A stretch of DNA of 12,047 bases from Chromatiales bacterium (lineage in GTDB: Bacteria; Pseudomonadota; Gammaproteobacteria; Thiohalomonadales; Thiohalomonadaceae). Positions 7,167 through 12,047 of the stretch are shown here, one piece after another. The stretch lies in NCBI GenBank assembly GCA_029864785.1, contig JAOTST010000009.1, positions 1 to 12,047 of the forward strand, read 5' to 3'. The position numbers were made by a program, and so were the translations under genes. The stretch's first letter is position 1, and every line of letters starts with the position of its first letter. A model generated the notes under the pieces. That model did no database searches, had not been told where the DNA came from, and saw only the letters and a program-made list of their open reading frames with translations.

Positions 7167-7188
7167 ACGTCATGCTTTGTCATGACGT
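7167..7188. repeat. Perfect 8-bp inverted repeat, candidate operator
   Basis: ACGTCATG (7167-7174) and CATGACGT (7181-7188) are perfect reverse complements separated by 6 bases. No T-run follows on either strand, which argues against a terminator and for a binding site of a dimeric regulator. A related shorter palindrome, GTCAT-N3-ATGAC, lies at 7273-7285 and shares the GTCAT/ATGAC half-site. Confidence 0.5.
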
Positions 7189-7368
7189 GGCAGCTAATTT
7201 TCGTTTGGAATAACGTGAGATAGGGCTGACCGCTACCTATCAAAGTGACGGCTGCACTCTAAAAAGTGATGCGTCATCCAATGACTAGTTCTATTTTTTT
7301 GCAGAAGCTTTAAACGAGTTTATGTATGCCTTTCACGTAATTAAGGCAAACAGCAACGAGCCTCTGCT

Positions 7369-7563
7369 CTATTTTCTGTTTTTTACAGTACCGGTTATAC
7401 CCCAGGCGATTATTCCAACAACAACTACTGCAACTAGTACGCTTAAATTAACAGGGATGTGATAGTGATTTTCGCCTATCAAACCATGTCCCGGGTGGGC
7501 ACTGACCAAAATGGGGGTCAGCAGAACCCATAGGAAGGATAAATACTTAAATAGATGTTTCAT
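7369..7563 (-). CDS. Small His-rich single-span membrane protein in the hydrogenase operon
   Basis: A 64-residue protein. A signal-like segment (YLSFLWVLLTPILVSA, about residues 7-22) is followed by the His-rich stretch HPGHGLIGENHYHIP (five His, about residues 23-37), then a transmembrane helix (LSVLVAVVVVGIIAWGITGTV) and a short basic tail. It starts 2 bases after the hynL stop, with a GAGG ribosome binding site inside the end of hynL, so translation is probably coupled and the protein belongs to the hydrogenase unit. A mature N-terminus beginning HPGHG is reminiscent of HupE-type or other metal-handling membrane proteins, but it is far too short for the multi-span HupE permease. I do not recognise a named family; periplasmic nickel or other metal binding, or a role as a hydrogenase membrane partner, are possibilities. 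Confidence 0.78.
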   Translation of the reverse strand: MKHLFKYLSFLWVLLTPILVSAHPGHGLIGENHYHIPVNLSVLVAVVVVGIIAWGITGTVKNRK

Positions 7564-7565
7564 GA

Positions 7566-9314
7566 CTACCTCACTTTTACTTTAACTAGCTCTTCACCAT
7601 TGGGATCGGTGACATGTACTGCACAGGCAATACAGGGATCGAAGCTGTGGATGGTTCTTAGAATTTCAATAGGTTGTTTCGCATCATGCAAGGCGTGTCC
7701 CTTGAGAGCCGCTTCATAGGGCCCCGTACCACCGTTGGCATCACGAGGTCCTGCATTCCATGTGCTGGGAACCACCGCCTGATAATTGGCAATCTTACCC
7801 TCTTCAATAACCACCCAGTGTCCCAATGCGCCACGAGGGGCTTCCATAAACCCAACTCCTTTTGCCTTGGATGGCCATGTCGATGGATCCCATTTAGCAT
7901 CATTGAAGGTTTTCAGATCACCTGCCTTAATATTCGCAATAAGCTGGTCATACCACCCCTGCATAGAGTCGGCAAAGATCTTGGTCTCCAGGGTCCTAGC
8001 CGCAGTTCTACCCAAAGTTGAGAACATCGCCTCTATAGGGACATCCAGCTTACTCAGAGCCATATTGGCAAGCTCTACAGTGGGTTCATGCCCTTTAGCA
8101 TAGAGCATCAACACACGAGCGAGGGGTCCCACCTCCATCGGTTTACCGCGCCAGCGAGGTGATTTTAACCACGAATATTGTGACTCGGTATCAAGGTGTT
8201 CATAAGGCGGTTTGGGGCCGGTATAGTTGAGGTCTGTCTCACCATCATAGGGGTGCAATCCCTCACCCTTACCACCGCTATAGTTATACCAAGAGTGATC
8301 GACAAACTCCTGAATCTGTTCAGGATCATTCATATCGATATCATGCACCTTCGACAGATCTCGATCGAGAATAACGCCTGAAGGAACCAGATAACTAGAA
8401 GGATCATCCATTGAGGTAGAAGGAAAATCACCAAAGGTGAGAAAGTTTCCAACGCCCTCTCCCTGCTTGAACCAATCTTTGTAAAATCCGGCAATAGCCA
8501 GAGTATCAGGCACGTAGACCTGATCGACAAACTCCTGCATCTTTTTGATAATCGATTGAACCTGTTGCAACCCCTTCATGTTTACTGAAGTGGCTCCGGT
8601 GACACCACTTCCCTGTTGTCCAGGGTCAATACTGATTGCACATGGAACACCACCCACTAAAAAATTGGGGTGCGGATTTTTGCCACCGAAAATTGTTAAC
8701 AATTTGGCTACATCACGTTGCCATTTCAAAGCCTCAAGATAGTGCGCGACTGCCATTAAATTTGCTTCAGGTGGTAGCTTGTATGCGGGGTGCCCCCAAT
8801 AGCCATTGGCAAAAATACCGAGCTGGCCTGACTCAACAAAACCCTTCACCTTTTTCTGAACATCGGCAAAGTAACCGGGGGATGATTTTGAGTAACTGCT
8901 AATCGACTGCGCTAGTTCTGATGTTGCCTTAGGGTCGGCCTTTAGTGCGGAGACGACATCGACCCAATCAAGGGCATGCAGGTGATAGAAGTGCATCACA
9001 TGATCATGCACATACTGAGCACCAATCATTAAATTACGAATAATTTGTGCATTATGGGGAATGGTGTAGTTAAGGGCATTCTCTACTGAACGAACTGAAG
9101 CGATACCATGTACCAGTGTACAGACACCACAGATTCTTTGAGCATAGGCCCAGGCATCACGCGGATCACGTCCACGTAGAATAATTTCGATACCACGAAC
9201 CATCGTGCCACTACTGGATGCATGGGTGATTATGCCGTTATCGGTCTCTGCCTCAATACGCAGATGCCCCTCTATCCGCGTAACCGGGTCTACCACTATT
9301 TTCTGCTTACTCAT
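7566..9314 (-). CDS. hynL: [NiFe] hydrogenase large subunit, Isp-type (group 1e)
   Basis: A 582-residue catalytic subunit that carries the NiFe(CN)2CO centre for reversible H2 oxidation at the periplasmic face. The first metal-binding motif is RICGVCTLVHG (Cys 62 and 65), preceded by the conserved RIEGHLRIE (13-21). The C-terminal motif is DPCIACAVH (Cys 561 and 564, His 567). A 15-residue tail follows His567; in this family a specific endopeptidase removes it after metal insertion, so the gene encodes the uncleaved precursor. All four nickel-binding cysteines are present, so the enzyme looks functional. It has no export signal and should travel through the Tat system with the small subunit. 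The ATG has AAGGA at 7 bases. It is the fourth gene after hynS, isp1 and isp2, the order typical of this hydrogenase type. Confidence 0.96.
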   Translation of the reverse strand: MSKQKIVVDPVTRIEGHLRIEAETDNGIITHASSSGTMVRGIEIILRGRDPRDAWAYAQRICGVCTLVHGIASVRSVENALNYTIPHNAQIIRNLMIGAQYVHDHVMHFYHLHALDWVDVVSALKADPKATSELAQSISSYSKSSPGYFADVQKKVKGFVESGQLGIFANGYWGHPAYKLPPEANLMAVAHYLEALKWQRDVAKLLTIFGGKNPHPNFLVGGVPCAISIDPGQQGSGVTGATSVNMKGLQQVQSIIKKMQEFVDQVYVPDTLAIAGFYKDWFKQGEGVGNFLTFGDFPSTSMDDPSSYLVPSGVILDRDLSKVHDIDMNDPEQIQEFVDHSWYNYSGGKGEGLHPYDGETDLNYTGPKPPYEHLDTESQYSWLKSPRWRGKPMEVGPLARVLMLYAKGHEPTVELANMALSKLDVPIEAMFSTLGRTAARTLETKIFADSMQGWYDQLIANIKAGDLKTFNDAKWDPSTWPSKAKGVGFMEAPRGALGHWVVIEEGKIANYQAVVPSTWNAGPRDANGGTGPYEAALKGHALHDAKQPIEILRTIHSFDPCIACAVHVTDPNGEELVKVKVR

Positions 9315-9358
9315 ACCCCAATCCTTTTAAAAAACGTTAATTTGATTACACCCATTAA

Positions 9359-10615
9359 TTACTCTTCTAAATACTCTGCTACCATCTCTGAAAGTCCAAC
9401 AACCTCAACATCCATATTGTAGTGTTCAAGACTTCCTTCCATGACGATTCGGCAATTGGCACAGGCGGTCACCATCTTATGAACGCCCAACTCCTCAATT
9501 TGTGCTTTTTTCTTTTTAAATGCGAGTAGTTTAAGTTCATCTGCACGTTCATTAGCACTGACTCCACCGCCACCACCGCAACACCAATTCATGGTGCCGT
9601 GCTCGGTCATCTCTCTAAAATCAGTCGCCACCATATTAAGCAGATCACGTGGCTGCTGTACCACACCACCACGGCGTACAATCTGGCAAGGGTCATGAAA
9701 GGTAAGGGGCTCAGAATCTCCACCCTTGGTTTTAATCTTTCCATCAGCACGTAAATTATCAAGCAACTCAAGAATATGAATGACATTAAACGAGTATGGC
9801 CGTCCGATCAGATTAGGGCCTTCCCAGCGTAATGCGGTAAAGGCGTGACCACACTCAGGGCTAATTACATTTTTCACCTGCAATTTTTCGGCCGCATCAA
9901 CAATGCGCATAACAATCTCACGAGCAATATCAGAGGCGCCAATCTGTATACCTGCATTGGTTGCCTCAAAGGCGTCCGATGAAAGTGTCCAACTGACCCC
10001 CGCTTTATTAAATATTTTAGCTAGTGAACCGAGGTATTCAGGATAGTTAATAATCTCCATTGAAGAGAGCAGTGCCATATAGTCACTGCCCTTTTGATCA
10101 ATGGGAATAGTGAGCCCGGTATCATCCTCTTGATGCTTTATTTGAGCCAATAACGCTTTAAGCGTTACCTCCATGGGGCTGCCACTATTGATCGTACGCT
10201 TAACCGCTCCAATCACTCCTGCGGGAGCATGGCCTGAGGCAGCCATACCTTCACGCATCTTACGGACCATATAGGTAATATCATTACCCACAGGACAAAC
10301 CATCGAACAGCGACCACAAAGGGTACAGCTGTCATAAACCAGTTCACTCCAATCCTCCAGTTCAGCATCGGTAATCGGCTTATAAAAACCGATCATTGAA
10401 GCCAACTTACCCAATAAGGTAAATTCTTGCTTCCATACCCTTTTCAAGGGTTCCAGTTTATAGATTGGCGTGTATTTGGCATCACCTGTCTCCGTATGAA
10501 ATAGACAAGCATCGGCGCAGATTCCGCAGTGTACGCAACTAGAGAAGAAGCTGGCAATCGGCGCATCCATAACAGCCCGAAAGGCTTGATGTCCTTTTTC
10601 CAATGAAGCGGTCAT
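9359..10615 (-). CDS. isp2: Isp2: HdrD/DsrK-like iron-sulfur protein of the hydrogenase complex
   Basis: A 418-residue, mainly cytoplasmic electron-transfer protein. Two 4Fe-4S ferredoxin motifs lie near the N-terminus: CVHCGICADAC (Cys 27, 30, 33, 37) and CTLCGRCSMVCP (Cys 97, 100, 103, 107). The C-terminal half carries a complete CCG-type motif (C310, the pair C345-C346 in WCCGGGGG, and CANC at 385-388), which in HdrB/HdrD binds the unusual cluster that reduces disulfides. A first CCG domain looks degenerate, with only ECGHAF (C255) recognisable. The start codon overlaps the isp1 stop by ATGA, so translation is coupled. In Isp-type hydrogenases Isp1 and Isp2 are required for in vivo electron flow to or from HynSL; a link to thiol or sulfur-compound redox chemistry is proposed from similarity to HdrD and DsrK. 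Confidence 0.93.
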   Translation of the reverse strand: MTASLEKGHQAFRAVMDAPIASFFSSCVHCGICADACLFHTETGDAKYTPIYKLEPLKRVWKQEFTLLGKLASMIGFYKPITDAELEDWSELVYDSCTLCGRCSMVCPVGNDITYMVRKMREGMAASGHAPAGVIGAVKRTINSGSPMEVTLKALLAQIKHQEDDTGLTIPIDQKGSDYMALLSSMEIINYPEYLGSLAKIFNKAGVSWTLSSDAFEATNAGIQIGASDIAREIVMRIVDAAEKLQVKNVISPECGHAFTALRWEGPNLIGRPYSFNVIHILELLDNLRADGKIKTKGGDSEPLTFHDPCQIVRRGGVVQQPRDLLNMVATDFREMTEHGTMNWCCGGGGGVSANERADELKLLAFKKKKAQIEELGVHKMVTACANCRIVMEGSLEHYNMDVEVVGLSEMVAEYLEE

Positions 10616-11274
10616 GATGCAACTCCCTTACGGGCAAATTGATCACCGTTATACCATCGTGAAATACCGATGGTTACGCTATGTATAAGTTTGGTAAATG
10701 GAAGAACCACCATGAGCAACTCAACACTCAAGATGTGCAGTGCAAGCATCTGCGTATATGGAAGCCACATATGATGGTAACTAAAATACCCAGTCAATAA
10801 AGGAAGAAAGGTGACCAGCCATGCAAAGTAGTCCCCTACTGTTGTAAGCTGCTTTTTAACTGCACTCGTTAGACGATCAACCAATGCGACCAGTAGTGCA
10901 ACCATGGTAATAACGACAATCAAATCAATAAACGATGTAGCCAATCCCGGCCAGGAAAAACCAGTCATCGACTTCCAAATCTCAATATGTGGAGTTAAGA
11001 ACAAAATAATTATCAGCAGGCCAATGTGAAAGGTGTAACCCGTCAGGTAAGTCAGAATTGCACGAGGGCTAGATACATTGACACGGTAGGAACGGCTTAT
11101 AATCGTCTTCCAGCCCGATCCAGGGCTATGCTCTCTGGCCACTGAAAAGTCGGGTTTTCGTCTCAATGAGAAGATCTCAATAAGACGCAAAACAGTGCCC
11201 ATAATTAAAATCCCTAAAGCCCACTCAAAAGCATCTCCCTTCGCCCAAAGCAGCAGTTCATTAGCTCCATCCAT
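10612..11274 (-). CDS. isp1: Isp1: NarI/DsrM-like membrane b-type cytochrome of the hydrogenase complex
   Basis: A 220-residue integral membrane protein with about five hydrophobic helices (roughly residues 14-35, 75-95, 112-133, 148-165, 174-194). Histidines placed to bind haem b include H83 (YTFHIG) on the second helix and H180 (ALHILS) and H198 (KLIHS) near the last; the 18-residue spacing of the latter pair matches H187/H205 of E. coli NarI. The family passes electrons between periplasmic HynSL and the quinone pool or the cytoplasmic Isp2. It starts 13 bases after hynS; the hynS stop codon forms part of the AGGAG region used by isp1. Its own stop overlaps the isp2 start. This packing indicates fixed co-expression with its partners. 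Confidence 0.92.
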   Translation of the reverse strand: MDGANELLLWAKGDAFEWALGILIMGTVLRLIEIFSLRRKPDFSVAREHSPGSGWKTIISRSYRVNVSSPRAILTYLTGYTFHIGLLIIILFLTPHIEIWKSMTGFSWPGLATSFIDLIVVITMVALLVALVDRLTSAVKKQLTTVGDYFAWLVTFLPLLTGYFSYHHMWLPYTQMLALHILSVELLMVVLPFTKLIHSVTIGISRWYNGDQFARKGVAS

Positions 11275-11287
11275 TAGTAAAGCACTC

Positions 11288-12047
11288 CTATTTTTGTTCT
11301 AAATCGTCAATCGTTACAATATCTTTGTCTGCTACCGCTGTATTTTTCTTATCAATATTTTGCCATGCTGAAAAGGCTCCAGCCGCCGCTCCAACGCCCA
11401 CAGCAACCTTAGCGGCAGTGCCAAGAGCACCCGTTGGTTCAGATAGTGCTTCGTAGAATCCTCCTGCGTCCCAAAACTTGGGTTCGGAACAACCGATACA
11501 ACCGTGACCCGACTCTATTGGGAAACTGGTTCCCTCATTCCATTTGGTTGTAGCACAGGAATTATGAGTTGTCGGTCCCTTGCAACCCAGCTTATAGAGA
11601 CACCATCCTAAACGTGCCCCTTCATCATCAAAACTCTCTGCAAATTTCCCTTGATCATAAAATGTTCGCCGATAACAGCGATCATGAATGGTATCTCCAT
11701 AAAAAGCTTTTGGCCGCTTTAATTCATCTAATTCAGGTATCGTGCCAAAGGTGAGGTAATGTGCGATCACACCCGTAATAACGACAGGAATAGGTGGGCA
11801 ACCAGGTATATTAATCAACGGCTTGGTGGCTATCTCGCCCGTATCCATCAGCTCACTAATTCCAACCGCACCGGTTGGATTAGGCTGCGCATTGGGCAAG
11901 CCTCCGTAAGATGCACAGCTACCCACTGAGAGAACCGCAGCACAATTTTCGACGGTTTCGCGCAACATATCGATATTAGATACACCGGCAATGGTTGAGT
12001 AGACACCCCCATCAGCCAGCGGTACTGAACCATTGCCGGTGTATCTA
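11288..12047 (-). CDS. hynS: [NiFe] hydrogenase small subunit, Isp-type, partial (5' end outside window)
   Basis: The frame is open to the window edge; about 252 C-terminal residues are visible, including GSVPLADGGVYSTIAG upstream of the Met at 11968. Counting from that Met, the remaining iron-sulfur ligands are present. Proximal 4Fe-4S: C18 (GSCASYGG) and C57 (PGCPP). Distal: H95, C98, C123, C129 (IHDRC, GWCLYKLGC). Medial 3Fe-4S: C138, C157, C160 with Pro150. After SYGG the position occupied by an extra Cys in oxygen-tolerant enzymes is Gly, so this is a standard proximal cluster. A small-residue-rich hydrophobic helix near the end (182-203, GAL...FSAW) can anchor the protein in the membrane, followed by a charged tail. 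The Tat signal and the first two proximal Cys lie outside the window. The protein relays electrons from HynL toward Isp1. Confidence 0.95.
   Translation of the reverse strand, partial: RYTGNGSVPLADGGVYSTIAGVSNIDMLRETVENCAAVLSVGSCASYGGLPNAQPNPTGAVGISELMDTGEIATKPLINIPGCPPIPVVITGVIAHYLTFGTIPELDELKRPKAFYGDTIHDRCYRRTFYDQGKFAESFDDEGARLGWCLYKLGCKGPTTHNSCATTKWNEGTSFPIESGHGCIGCSEPKFWDAGGFYEALSEPTGALGTAAKVAVGVGAAAGAFSAWQNIDKKNTAVADKDIVTIDDLEQK

Larger units (their letters stand above)
6962..7368. other. 407-base non-coding control region between the hydrogenase and cytochrome operons
   Basis: No credible gene is visible on either strand. The stretch is AT-rich and holds, from the cytochrome side outward: the cytochrome ribosome binding site; ATTCAA...TTGAAT (6992-7013); a hairpin with a T-run (7039-7071); a candidate promoter overlapping the palindrome GCATATAATATGC (7081-7093); AATATG-N11-CATATT (7087-7109); an 8-bp-arm inverted repeat (7167-7188); and GTCAT-N3-ATGAC (7273-7285). 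It probably ends the hydrogenase transcript and starts the cytochrome transcript. No strong intrinsic terminator is seen directly after the small gene that ends at 7369. Confidence 0.6.

Noticed and set aside
7167..7188. The 8-bp inverted repeat as an intrinsic terminator of the hydrogenase operon
   Set aside because: No T-run follows it on either strand; a protein-binding site is more likely.
7130..7368. Sigma-54 type promoter (GG-N10-GC) in the control region
   Set aside because: TGGCAG occurs at 7188-7193 but the matching TTGC element is absent at the required distance.
7674..8103. Two open frames of 105-115 codons antisense to hynL
   Set aside because: They lie fully within a highly conserved hydrogenase gene, and their translations show no coherent domain or signal.
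1..12047. CRISPR arrays, tRNA or rRNA genes, insertion sequences, attachment sites
   Set aside because: No regularly spaced repeats, cloverleaf-like sequences, transposase genes or terminal inverted repeats were seen.

Overview
The window looks like a chromosomal segment of a sulfur-metabolising gammaproteobacterium, probably Chromatiales-like or a related sulfur oxidiser or symbiont. The lineage is inferred from gene content and moderate GC; no rRNA or other phylogenetic marker is present. The anchor is a four-gene cluster on the minus strand in the order hydrogenase small subunit - isp1 - isp2 - hydrogenase large subunit. This is the layout known for the Isp-type (group 1e) membrane-bound [NiFe] hydrogenase of purple sulfur bacteria such as Thiocapsa and Allochromatium.

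Left part, plus strand (1-2431): the last codons of a probable FAD-dependent oxidoreductase, then a CPA2-type cation:proton antiporter, a small AhpD/carboxymuconolactone-decarboxylase-like protein with a CxxC motif, and a LysE/RhtB-type exporter. These look like ordinary housekeeping or accessory genes with no evident link to the rest. A 98-base convergent gap separates them from the minus-strand block.

Middle part, minus strand (6961 down to 2530): a large seven-haem c-type cytochrome with a lipoprotein signal, followed by a secreted parvulin-type peptidyl-prolyl isomerase and a membrane-anchored TlpA-like thioredoxin. The last two are plausible folding and redox helpers for the cytochrome. 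A strong intrinsic terminator lies between the cytochrome and isomerase genes, so the helpers are probably made from read-through at a lower level.

Right part, minus strand (12047 down to 7369): hynS (5' end outside the window), isp1, isp2 and hynL, tightly packed and probably one transcript. A small membrane protein with a His-rich segment follows, starting 2 bases after the hynL stop. HynSL exchanges electrons with H2 in the periplasm; Isp1 (b-type membrane cytochrome, NarI/DsrM-like) and Isp2 (HdrD/DsrK-like Fe-S protein) are thought to link it to the quinone pool or to cytoplasmic thiol/sulfur redox reactions.

A 407-base gap (6962-7368) separates the two minus-strand blocks. It holds several inverted repeats, a leader hairpin with a T-run and a candidate promoter, and is probably the control region of the cytochrome operon. 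The most interesting proposal is that the cytochrome, isomerase and TlpA form a redox module, possibly cell-surface, that works alongside the Isp hydrogenase. That functional link is inferred from position only.
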